Positions 53,929-64,000 of a DNA stretch of 64,000 nucleotides are shown here, piece by piece. Within the stretch, counting starts at the first letter, position 1. Each line of letters opens with the position of its first letter. The stretch is from positions 3,249,001 through 3,313,000 of the forward strand of contig CALYLW010000012.1 of assembly GCA_944989445.1 (NCBI GenBank), in the 5' to 3' direction. A model generated the notes under the pieces. That model saw only the letters and a list, made by a program, of their open reading frames with translations. It ran no database searches and was not told the origin of the DNA. Made by a program: the position numbers and the translations under genes. The DNA is from Ampullaceana balthica. Lineage: Eukaryota > Mollusca > Gastropoda > Lymnaeidae.

Positions 53929-55559
53929 TTACCATGCAGTGGCGTAGCTAGGGGGGGGGGCGGAGGGGGCGGTCCGCCCCGTGTGGCACTCATTTAGGGG
54001 CGGCATTTGTGGGCATTTGAAAAGTACAACCATTTCAGACAAACGCCCCTTTTCTTTTAAAGGGGGAAAACAAGAGTGAAACAAAAATACTCGTATTTTC
54101 GAGTCTTAAATAACGGATTCCCACAACATTTGTTTGAGTGGATGTTATAGCTAACTTAAAATCATTCCAAAATTTAAATCGCTAAAAAAAGTTATCGATT
54201 TCTTTGGAAATTTAAGTGGTATACGTCACAAATGACGCTTTTATAAGAAAACTACTCAAAAATCACATCACCGCTGGGCCGAATGATATGTGCTATTAAT
54301 ATCGCCACGACAGATTTTGCGTGGAATTTCGACATTTGCAGAAAGATGCGCAAACAAGTACCTATAAGGCATGGTGGTTCAAATATTGTGTTGAACTTGA
54401 AAGTAGTAATTTATATTACTGTTTCATTTTTTAGAAAATTTTATAAGGTAGGTTATTAAAAATTAAATTCATTTTGTTTTTATTGCATTAAAGTAGCACA
54501 AATAATTTGTGTTTTTCATTAAAATACTTTTATTTATTAAAAATGTTAAGCATATCCAATTAAAGTAATGTGTAAATAATAAAAAATGCGTATATTTTAT
54601 GAAAAATTATTAAGATTTATGACAAGAATATGAAAATATTCAAATTTCTCCGTTAATAAACACATTAGGCATAAATAATTTTTCAAAAGACGTACTTTAA
54701 AATCTCAAACGTCTTGGAAAAATTGACAACTGAAGAAGTAACTAGTAAAACGAGATCAGATTCTGGAATTTTACTCAATTCACTGCAATGTTATCTCAAA
54801 ATAATGGGAACCCGTCATTGCCTGGAACAAAGAGATGTGCTAATAGAAAAAGATGTTATATCGCCAAACAATTTGTGAAGAGTTGAAGATATCAACTGAA
54901 CGCGGAGTGTTACAAGGATAAAAAATATGACGGGGAAATTCAGAAGACGTGGTTCTATCTTAAGAACCAGAAGTACAACGAGCAATTTTTTTATCCATGG
55001 ATTGAATTATAAAAGAACGTTTTGATGAGTTGCATGTCCTTGCAGGAAATATTCGTATACAATACCATGTAACCTACTAAATGAAGCATTTGAGCATCAA
55101 ATAAATTAATTTATTGACATTGATAAAGAACAATTCAATATTGAAAGAAAAAGGACCCAGGTTTTTATGGCTGTACATACACTACAAGAAGAGGAATTAT
55201 GTTAGAAAAACGGGGGAAAAGGCCCCCTTGATCTATTAAAATTTATTCAACAGTATAGATTAGAAAATTATGTAACCAACATTGTAATTTTGCTATGAAT
55301 TTTTTCAACAATTCCTATCAGTGTCACTAGTTGTGATGGAGCTTCTCCAAACTGAAGTTATTAACTAAAAAATTATCTTCGTTTCACAATGAACGATTTA
55401 AGACAACAAATCTTTATATCATCTTATGCCGCCTCTTTTATTACTGCTTACATAAATATGGCACGCAATGGTAAACGTGTTCACCACCTTTACTTCGTTT
55501 CAATTACAATTATTTATTCATGTTTATTAATTTATAAAAACCATCATATAATTAAGAAA

Positions 55560-57222
55560 GTGGCCATCCTTAAATGACGTCAATCGATTTTGGCTGATTT
55601 TTCACCCCTTCCCTTTTCGTCACGCGTTGTCACAAACACTTAGACCCCTTCTTCAATGACATCACAAATCTTTGACACCTCCACCCCCTTTAAAAGCCAT
55701 AAATCGTATTTGAAAATGAGCACGTTTCAAATCGATTTTTTGTCATTTAAGTTTAAGTATATTTTTTAGGGGTCTACCGATATATCGGCTGGCCGATATA
55801 TCGGTACCGATATCTGGATATCGGCAATATCGGTATCGGTAGCATGTAAAGGTCCCGATATTGACGTCACCGATATTTCATAATAAGTGACATTTTGACC
55901 CCCCCAAAAAAACGGAAACAAAAAAACTATCATTTAGATTTACAATATCTCGACAAATTAATATATCGACCCCGATACCGGTATTGAAAACGTCAAAAGA
56001 GTCCTAGTATTAATATGTGCAGCCACGATACAGTGTGCCATGTGCTTTGATATTGTTTAGGTATCGGCCGATTTTCGTATACTCAGAAATGCTGTGTAAA
56101 TAGTGCCGATGCCAAGTATACCGTAATTGCTCTAATAAATGTATAACATGTAAACATTATGTTCACGTAATTACTCTAATAGCAAAGATGCACGCAGAAT
56201 CGCAGATGTCTAAAACATTTCGTTTCGTATGGAATAACAAAATGTACCGTGTGAAGACTAGTTGTCATTGGCAACCATTCAACCTTCAGCCTCATTTTCA
56301 CTCTATTACTATTGTACTTTGTTCTCATTGTTTCATTCATAAAAGGTGGCCGTGTGCAAAAGCCATTAAACTATTGGTTAGAATTAATAATTATGAGTCA
56401 AGGTTGAAGTTTCAAAACGAGTATCTAATATGCTTGTACATTTTTATAAAGGACGGTTCGTTTTGTTGAGTCCCATGTAGGTCATGATCTGGAACTTGTA
56501 AACACATCGGAAACTTCGTTTCGGGAAAAAAAAATCGGTAATTTCGGCAAAACTCGATATCGGTAGACCCCTTAATAATAAGATGTAAATAATTACGAGT
56601 GATAAATTTAAGAATGACGTCATCAATGTGACCGCTGTTATTTTTGTCCTAACAAATACTCATATCGGCATTCATATCGGAAAAAAATATCGGTAATATC
56701 GGCAAAAATGCTTATCGGTATACCCCAAATATAAAATATAAATAATTAGGAGTGATAAATTTAAGAATGATGTCATCAAATATGACCGCTGGTTTTTGTC
56801 CTAACAAATATTCATATCGGAAAAAAATATCGGTAATATCGGCTAAAATGCATGTCGGTAGTCCCCTAATATAAAAGATAAATAATTACGAGTGATACAT
56901 TTAAGAATGACGTCATCAAATATGACCGCTGGTTTTTGTCCTAACAAATACTCATATCGGCAAAAAAATATCGGTAATATCGGTATCGGCAAAAAGGCAT
57001 ATCGGTAGACCCCTAATATTTTTAGTGTAAGGCTTGACTCTAATATCGTAACACGCGTTTTACATAAACGTCATTAAATAAAGTGTCAGTAATCAATATT
57101 TAAACGGACACAAATAAAGTTGCGCGTTTTGACGTGAAGTCAGATTTCTTAAACACACCCGCCTCATCACAAATGTTTGACTCCCCCCCCCCGATGCGTG
57201 ACGTCATTTTTGGACCGCCCCT
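55560..57222. mobile_element. Copy C of the inverted-repeat family, split by a hAT element
   Basis: The left end GGCCATCCTTAAATGACGTC and right end GCGTGACGTCATTTTTGGAC then CGCCCCT are diverged forms of the ends of copies A and B. Its body (TTTCAAATCGATTTTTTGTC ... AGTGTAAGGCTTGACTCTAA) is interrupted at exactly the point where the 55767-57015 element sits. Confidence 0.7.
55767..57015. mobile_element. hAT element with ATCGG-rich ends (1249 bp), TSD ATATTTTT
   Basis: The ends TAGGGGTCTACCGATAT are inverted at the right. The flanks 55759-55766 and 57016-57023 are identical. Near the right end a unit of about 150 bp (GAGTGATAAATTTAAGAATG ... ACCGCTG ... TCCTAACAAATA ... ATATCGGTAATATCGGC) occurs three times, each time ending in a copy of the terminal sequence. 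Confidence 0.85.
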
Positions 57223-57288
57223 AAAAAGGGCGGCAAATTGGAGACCGCCCCGGGCGGCAAACGTTCTAGCTACGCCACTGTTACCATG

Positions 57289-58700
57289 TATTAAAACCCT
57301 TAATCTTTTATGACCCAGAGGGTTTTTGAGTTAAAAACACCTATGAAACTATCTATAGACCAGAGCACCACTTATACAGACAAATTATTTTAAAATGACA
57401 AATTAGAGAATTTTTAAAATCATAAATATAAAAGATGAACAAAGTTTTTATATAAGTAGCTATGATTCTGACATTTATTCAACACAAATTTTGATTATGT
57501 CAAATAGCTAATATGAAATATATTACAAGCAGAAAAAAAAATTAACATCAATCATGGAGAGTTATAAGAGATTAGGTCATTTTTGATGTTATAATTTACT
57601 GGGTATTGTAAGTAATAATTCATCAGAGGTGTTAAGCCTGCCCGAGGTATTTTTAGGGCTCACAAAATAACAGGTACCACTGAAGTATGATAAGAACTTG
57701 TAGTATGATAAGAACTTGTAGTATCCTATGAACTTCAATATTCAGAAAAACTAAGACCATCTATTGCAAGATGTAAGGTGAAAATTGAAACAAAATTGAG
57801 CTACCCGTGTATCCATGTACTGCTTTGATCAAAATATAGATTTAGAGTGCAATTGTTGGGAGGTTGAATGTTAAGAAAAAGAATTTGATGTTATTTGAGC
57901 AATCAAGGTTTGAGCAGCCACTGACTGTTACTACTAGTTCCTTGTAATATCTGTTTGAGAGATTGCTGTTGTTACATACTATTAGTTATAAGTAGACCAG
58001 AATAAAATGGCATCAGGACTGTATGAATTGTAAGAAACACACATGCTAAACGAATGCTCTAGGACCTGGACTACATGTAATTGCTGTACTGTAAAAAATG
58101 CTCATAAAAAAAGGAGAAAAAAAAAGATCACTAAAGCTGCCTATATTACAGTCCTTAAAATTAAAACAGGCAATGATGGTCACGCAAGTAGCCCGGGATA
58201 AATTCCATGCAAACAACCATCTCCTGGAAGATTCAAAAGAAATCGAGCATCTACAGTACCTAGAGTTAGAAAGATGACCTAAAGATCAAGGAGTATCTAC
58301 AGAGGAAAGTGACAACAGATGAATAACCAAGACTCTGACAAACGTTGGATATACTTGTGGTGGCTCAGTCATTTTTGTAGTGAGGCTACAAGATCACTTA
58401 CCAGGACAGGACAGGGGGAAAAACATGGACGATCCAAATAAAACTGGGGCAGGATGACAGAGTACATCTGTGGTGGAAACAGCTGACACTGCAGACATTA
58501 GCAGACAATAGACAAAAGGGAACCTGGGTGCTTGGTTTGTGCACCATGGGACTCAACCAATTAGCATAAATTGTGACCATAACAAATGCAATGAATAAAT
58601 TAATGCATAAGGTGTGACTCTATAGCTAGGGCTGTTGAATATTTTGTGAGTATCGATGTCCATATATGGAAAAAATATTTAGGATACAAAAAAATAAGGT
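57289..58700. other. 3' flank of the F-box gene
   Basis: Probably holds its 3' UTR (minus strand). A TTTATT (AATAAA on the minus strand) lies near 57473. A 20-bp duplication (GTATGATAAGAACTTGTA twice) sits at about 57685-57722. Confidence 0.45.
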
Positions 58701-61700
58701 CTAATGTGTTGGCTTGAAGGTTCGGTCCGGTGAGTCCACCATAACTTTATAGGGCTGCTGGCAGTACAGGACAGTGTCTTTATTATATGGGCAAACTTTC
58801 AAATGTTCTCCAATATTCAGACAATTTTTTGTGAATTTCCAGGAACGAATTGGTTCAAAGCTGGTGCTAAACATCCATTGCTGCAAATGAACAAAGAATG
58901 GCATATTTATTTAAGTAATCATCCGCATATAAATCAGTTTATTTTATAAACAAGACCTATATTTTTGTTTTCAGAATGCTCGATGGAAATTTATTTATTT
59001 ACAACTAGGCCTGTCAACAGGTACCCGGGAACCCATTGCAGAGCAATTACCCGGGTGGTAAAATTGCGCCCGTGTACCCATGACAATGTTGCTGCAATGT
59101 GCATACCAACGGTGGTCCGACTGCTGCCCTTCTGTATTCACATTTCGGCTCGAGAACAATTTATAAAATTAAAACTTTAGTTTAAAATATATGCTGTGAA
59201 ATATGTTTAACATGCAAACGCTTAAAAAGAAATAACTGTCAACCGTAAATAAAACATGTTGCCGACAAACTTTTATGTATTTTGATACACTTTTTTTCTT
59301 GGAACATAAAACAAAAATCATCTAACACAAAAAGGTTTTGGTTATTTGAATTGTTCAAATAAGGAAAATAGACCGAAACCCCGAGATTTAGGAAGGATAG
59401 GAAACGATAGAAATGACTTTGGCTTTGAAATACGACGACTTTATTGAGACAAGCCAACGTTGTTCATCTAATCCCCGCTCACTCCTTTCTCCACTCCTAT
59501 CCACACCATTTAAAAAAAAATCACAGTTAAAATAAAATTACATCCTGGGCATGTCCACTGAGTAGGGGAAGTTTGGGAAAGTTCGGTTAATTACAACAGT
59601 TGTCAGCGATGAACTAGAAATAACCCGCCGTGTCATCATACGATTACCGCACTTTATCTTTGAAAGGCTTTGTTTAGCCCCCCCCCCAAAAAAAATCACT
59701 TCAGCACCCCTCTACTCATTGTTTTTACACCACTATACTAAAGTAGTATTTGAATGTCATCATTTTTACATCGCTGATTCATTGCATCTAAATTTGCATG
59801 TTTTTAGTCATATTAAATCAAAGCACATGAACTTATAAGTTTTAAATTATTTTCTTCTTTTTAGTCCACTTATAAAAATGTGGTTTTTAAAAATCTTTTT
59901 TTTTACATCCATTTATTTAAGATAAAAGTTGGTCATAAAAATTACATTTTTAATTGAGGTTAATGGATTGATGGTTCCAAATGATTATAGATCTACACAA
60001 ATATGGCAGGTAATTGAAGTTTATTTAGAATTTAAATCCTACAGAAATCTTTAATTGTGTTATTGTGTAATTTAAATCCTCCAGAAATCTTTAATTGTAT
60101 TATTGTGTATCAATTTACCTTGCATGAGATCCTCCAGGTGAACCTTCCAGTCTCCACCTGTTTGTGCCTCTGCCAGTTGAGTAGCACGATGCCATGGTCA
60201 TTCAACAGGCTGCAGCACACGTCCCGCAGTAAGTGACATGTAAGTGACAAATTGCACAGGCTAAAACTGTCCAGGTGTTTGGCTGAAAGAAATGGGGAAT
60301 AATTAAAATGACCAATGAGTTGACAATATCATCAAGAATCCAGTCTCCACTTTTACTTTAAACAATTCAAACAAGTTGTTTCTTTTAAATTAATATTTAT
60401 TTAAATTAAAAATTTAAAAAATAATCTATATTTAATTTATTTGATACATATTAGTCTGTTGAGTTCTTGTAATCAATTTTATGTTTCACATTTTTCTCCT
60501 TACTTCATCTTGACATGGCCATATTCTCTTGAAGTAAAAAAGGGAATAAAATTTAAATTGGTGTGGTAGAGAAAACTGATTTAACCTTTCCATCAAAACT
60601 AAATCTCATGAAACCTTACGAAATAAAACTTTGTAAAAGCTATTTTTAACATCTTCTTTAGGGACTTGTGACCCATTGTATAGTCACCTATTTGTTGCAA
60701 CACTTCAAAAGGTAAACTAGTCAGCTGAGGGTAAAATGAAAACTGCTCTGCCTGCTCCTCTTCATCATCTTCCTCCAAGTCATACTGAAACAGAACTTTG
60801 GAGTCCCAGTTGAGGCCTGTGTAGACAGTGGGCTGCACGCAGTACTTCTTATCACTGGTTGAAAAGCGTTGGTCTCCGGAATCGGCAGGCATTTCTACGG
60901 AGGTGGGCTTTCCAAGATCAGACTCATGGCTTCTGCCTAAATCTGACTTAATGTTTGCCTCTTTACCACCAGCCCCTGCAGGGCTTACACTGTTGATGGG
61001 TAGCGGATCTGCAAAGTTTGACTCGAAAGCTCTGTCCACAATGGCAAGATTGCTGATGCTGGCCTCACCAGGTTCAGTCCCGCCATTCAGACTTTTGCTA
61101 TGACCTCCTTCAGACGGAGCATGGCCATTGCCATGTCCTTCCCCTGAGTGAGCCGTGATGTCCAGCTCAGACATAGAGTCACGGCCGTGTGAGGAAGGTG
61201 GTTTCAATGGCTGGACAGTGCTGCGGAGGCCGAAGCTCTCTAGCAGTGGTGAATGATACAGAGCCCTGTCGGCCTGAGCAGGCTCCATACGATGATATGA
61301 GAAAGTGCAGCCCATGTACGCCAGAGGACATCGTTGCTCCAGCCATCCACTGAATCCTGTGTGAATCTCTTGGTGAACATTCTGAAAACAGATAAAACAA
61401 CGTTTTCAATCTTCATGATCATAAACATTTTTTTATAATCATCTTGCAAAAAATTGACTAGGGAGTTGTTTGCAGAGATGTAAAACATCACAAGCAATTT
61501 TATTTACATTTAAAATATAATTTTACAAATTATTATAGGTGGCAAATTAAATGTGCTTGAATATAAGTGTTTGCATCATGAGCAACTAAGCTTAACACAT
61601 ACCTTGACAACTAAGCTTAACACATACCTTGACAACTAAGCTTAACACATACCGTGACAACTAAGCTTAACACATACCGTGACAACTAAGCTTAACACAT

Positions 61701-64000
61701 ACCTTGACAACTTAGCTTAACACATACCGTGACAACTAAGCTTAACACATACCATGACAAATAAGCTTAACACATACCGTGACAACTAAGCTTAACACAT
61801 ACCGTGACAACTAAGTTTAACACATACCGTGACAACTAAGCTTAACACATACCTTGACAACTTAGCTTAACACATACCGTGACAACTAAGCTTAACACAT
61901 ACCGTGACAACTAAGTTTAACACATACCGTGACAACTAAGCTTAACACATACCGTGACAACTAAGCTTAACACATACCGTGACAACTAAGCTTAACACAT
62001 ACCGTGACAACTAAGCTTAACACATAATGTGACAACTAAGCTTAACACATACCGTGACAACTAAGCTTAACACATACCGTGACAACTAAGCTTAACACAT
62101 AATGTGACAACTAAGCTTAACACATACCGTGACAACTAAGCTTAACACATACCGTGACAACTAAGTTTAACACATACCGTGACAACTAAGCTTAACACAT
62201 ACCGTGACAACTAAGCTTAACACATACCGTGACAACTAAGTTTAACACATACCGTGACAACTAAGCTTAACACATACCGTGACAACTAAGCTTAACACAT
62301 ACCGTGACAACTAAGCTTAACACATACCTTGACAACTAAGCTTAACACATACCGTGACAACTAAGCTTAATACATACCTTGACAACTAAGCTTAACACAT
62401 ACCGTGACAACTAAGCTTAACACATACCGTGACAACTAAGTTTAACACATACCGTGACAACTAAGCTTAACACATACCGTGACAACTAAGCTTAACACAT
62501 AATGTGACAACTAAGCTTAACACATACCTTGACAACTAAGCTTAATACATACCTTGACAACTAAGCTTAACACATACCGTGACAACTAAGCTTAACACAT
62601 ACCGTGACAACTAAGCTTAACACATACCGTGACAACTAAGCTTAATACATACCTTGACAACTAAGCTTAACACATACCGTGACAACTAAGCTTAACACAT
62701 ACCGTGACAACTAAGTTTAACACATACCGTGACAACTAAGCTTAACACATACCGTGACAACTAAGCTTAACACATACCGTGACAACTAAGCTTAACACAT
62801 ACCGTGACAACTAAGCTTAACACATACCTTGACAACTAAGCTTAACACATAATGTGACAACTAAGCTTAACACATACCGTGACAACTAAGCTTAACACAT
62901 ACCGTGACAACTAAGCTTAACACATACCTTGACAACTAAGCTTAACACATACCGTGACAACTAAGTTTAACACATACCTTGACAACTAAGCTTAACACAT
63001 ACCTTGACAACTAAGCTTAACACATACCGTGACAACTAAGCTTAACACATACCGTGACAACTAAGCTTAACAAATACCTTGACAACTAAGCTTAACACAT
63101 ACCGTGACAACTAAGCTTAACACATACCGTGACAACTAAGCTTAACACATACCGTGACAACTAAGCTTAACAAATACCTTGACAACTAAGCTTAACAAAT
63201 ACCTTGACAACTAAGCTTAACACATACCGTGACAACTAAGCTTAACACATACCTTGACAACTAAGCTTAACACATACCGTGACAACTAAGCTTAACACAT
63301 ACAGTGACAGCTAAGTTTAACACATACCGTGACAACTAAGCTTAACACATACCTTGACAACTAAGCTTAACACATACCTTGACAACTCAGCTTAACACAT
63401 ACCTTGATAAACTAAGCTTAACACATACCTTGAAATGCCACCGATACTCGTCACGCCTGAAATTCTGAGCACAGATGAAGGTATAGATACTGGGGTTTTT
63501 TATCACATACTTGTTGATACACTCAAAGCCGATGTTGACCCCAAGCAATGAAGACAGATGGACCTCTTGTCCTTCCTCTGACTGACAGCCCAGCAGCTTG
63601 TACAGCTGGGTGCCCCCAACATCATGTAGCGTGGACTTTGATCTTGTGCTCGCCTCACTGAACCTGTCTGATGAAAGACTGCTTCTGGTGGAGCGGTCAG
63701 CCGACAGGGATGTTCTGACTGACCTGTCTCCAGAGTCTAATGACCTTATGGATCGCTCAGCGGATACACTAGTCCTTGAAAGGATTTGTGGATCGTTTTT
63801 TTTATCAATCGCAGAATCTCCACTTGACGTGTCACCAATGTTGTTTGTTAAAGAAGATTGTTGTAAGTCATGTTTTGCCTCATCATTCCAAGCTCCTGAT
63901 TCAAGACAACACCCATCCCCCGACTCTGATATTCCTGCTAGTTTACCTTGAGCTGCCGACAATGCATTAGACGAAATTTCCAAAGCACTAATTAAACTGT
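58701..64000 (-). CDS. FBXO30: FBXO30/FBXO40-like F-box protein, 3' part (partial, runs off the right edge)
   Basis: Exons on the minus strand, 5' to 3': 64000-63429 (open to the edge), 61381-60688, 60282-60119, 58880-58701 (TAG at 58703-58701). Phases 0, 1, 0 join without a stop. The first junction gives HFK|NVHQEIHTGF followed by GWLEQRCPLAYMGCTFS. The F-box spans the next junction: LPFEVLQQIA then KHLDSFSLCNLSL and LLRDVC. The end carries WKFTK and GEHLKVCPYN. This order (cysteine-rich CPLAxxGC segment, Ser-rich linker, F-box, conserved C-terminal block) matches FBXO30/FBXO40. The N-terminal TRAF-type zinc finger of the family would lie beyond the right edge. Family role: substrate receptor of an SCF (SKP1-CUL1) ubiquitin ligase. 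A single gene of this type is expected outside vertebrates, so FBXO30 versus FBXO40 is not settled. Its first visible intron is mostly a tandem array of its own splice donor. Confidence 0.9.
59008..59120. mobile_element. hAT-like end fragment in the last intron of the F-box gene
   Basis: TAGGCCTGTCAACAGGTACC then CGGGAACCC and an inverted CCCGGGT resemble hAT ends with CCGGGT subterminal motifs. No matching second end located. Confidence 0.35.
60031..60110. repeat. 40-bp tandem duplication beside the F-box exon donor
   Basis: TTTAAATCCTACAGAAATCT and TTTAAATCCTCCAGAAATCT each start a 40-bp unit. The pair ends 9 bases from the exon that starts at 60119. Confidence 0.85.
61581..63430 (-). repeat. 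25-bp tandem array (about 74 units) built from the F-box gene's 5' splice site
   Basis: On the minus strand each 25-bp unit contains GGTATGTGTTAAGCTTAGTT preceded by TCAA or TCAC. The real exon ends TTTCAAG at 63429, and the intron begins GTATGTGTTAAGCTTAG, so the true donor is the first unit of the array. Most units read CACG|GTATGT, many read CAAG|GTATGT, and a few (AATGTG on the plus strand) have lost the GT. The array fills about 90% of the intron 63428-61382. Confidence 0.95.

Larger units (their letters stand above)
53937..57280. mobile_element. Large hAT element (3344 bp), TSD TTACCATG, with two nested elements
   Basis: The inverted ends CAGTGGCGTAGCTAG are identical over 15 bp, followed by GC-rich GGCGG/CCGCC tracts. 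The flanks 53929-53936 and 57281-57288 are identical. The interior from 53990 to 55560 shows scattered degraded frames but no transposase I can name. The right half is occupied by copy C of the inverted-repeat family. Confidence 0.9.

Noticed and set aside
60828..61103. Plus-strand frame opposite the F-box gene
   Set aside because: Antisense shadow of a confirmed coding exon; the same holds for 63598-63951.

Overview
The window is animal (metazoan) nuclear DNA. It is AT-rich, has long introns with GT-AG borders, and is crowded with DNA transposons, decayed non-LTR retrotransposons, tRNA-derived SINEs and tandem repeats. Two conserved protein-coding genes can be read exon by exon. Both have single animal-type family matches but clearly diverged, invertebrate-like sequences. 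A mollusc, perhaps a gastropod, is my best guess from overall texture; this is inference and the sequence does not prove it.

Layout. From 1 to about 31 kb I find no convincing gene. The stretch holds minisatellites (5.3 and 17.3 kb), microsatellites, two copies of a tRNA-derived SINE (2.3 and 16.1 kb), copies of a long-inverted-repeat element family carrying TGACGTCA palindromes, several small hAT-type elements with 8-bp target-site duplications, one weak candidate terminal exon (23.4 kb) and a possible promoter (30.3-30.6 kb). From 31.4 to 34.85 kb a non-LTR retrotransposon is split by a hAT transposon, which in turn holds a second retrotransposon fragment and a small hAT element. From 36.9 to 37.8 kb there are two decayed retrotransposon tails.

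From 38.2 to 48.5 kb on the + strand lies a ZNF143/ZNF76 (Staf) orthologue with seven C2H2 zinc fingers. I resolve 14 coding exons in consistent phase, giving about 705 residues. One intron is a 66-bp GC-AG intron and another holds a pogo/Tigger-like transposon. From 50.76 to 52.50 kb is a 46-bp satellite with a 498-bp higher-order period. From 53.9 to 57.3 kb is a hAT element containing two further nested elements. From 58.7 kb to the right edge on the - strand is the 3' half of an FBXO30/FBXO40-like F-box gene (four exons; the 5' part lies outside the window).

The most striking feature is in the F-box gene. About 1.85 kb of a 2.05-kb intron consists of some 74 copies of a 25-bp unit. That unit is a copy of the gene's own 5' splice site and the bases after it, so the intron starts with a long row of decoy splice donors.

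The two genes do not form an obvious functional unit. ZNF143-type proteins activate snRNA and many housekeeping promoters, and FBXO30-type proteins are SCF ubiquitin-ligase receptors. Their 3' ends face each other across the satellite and the nested transposons.
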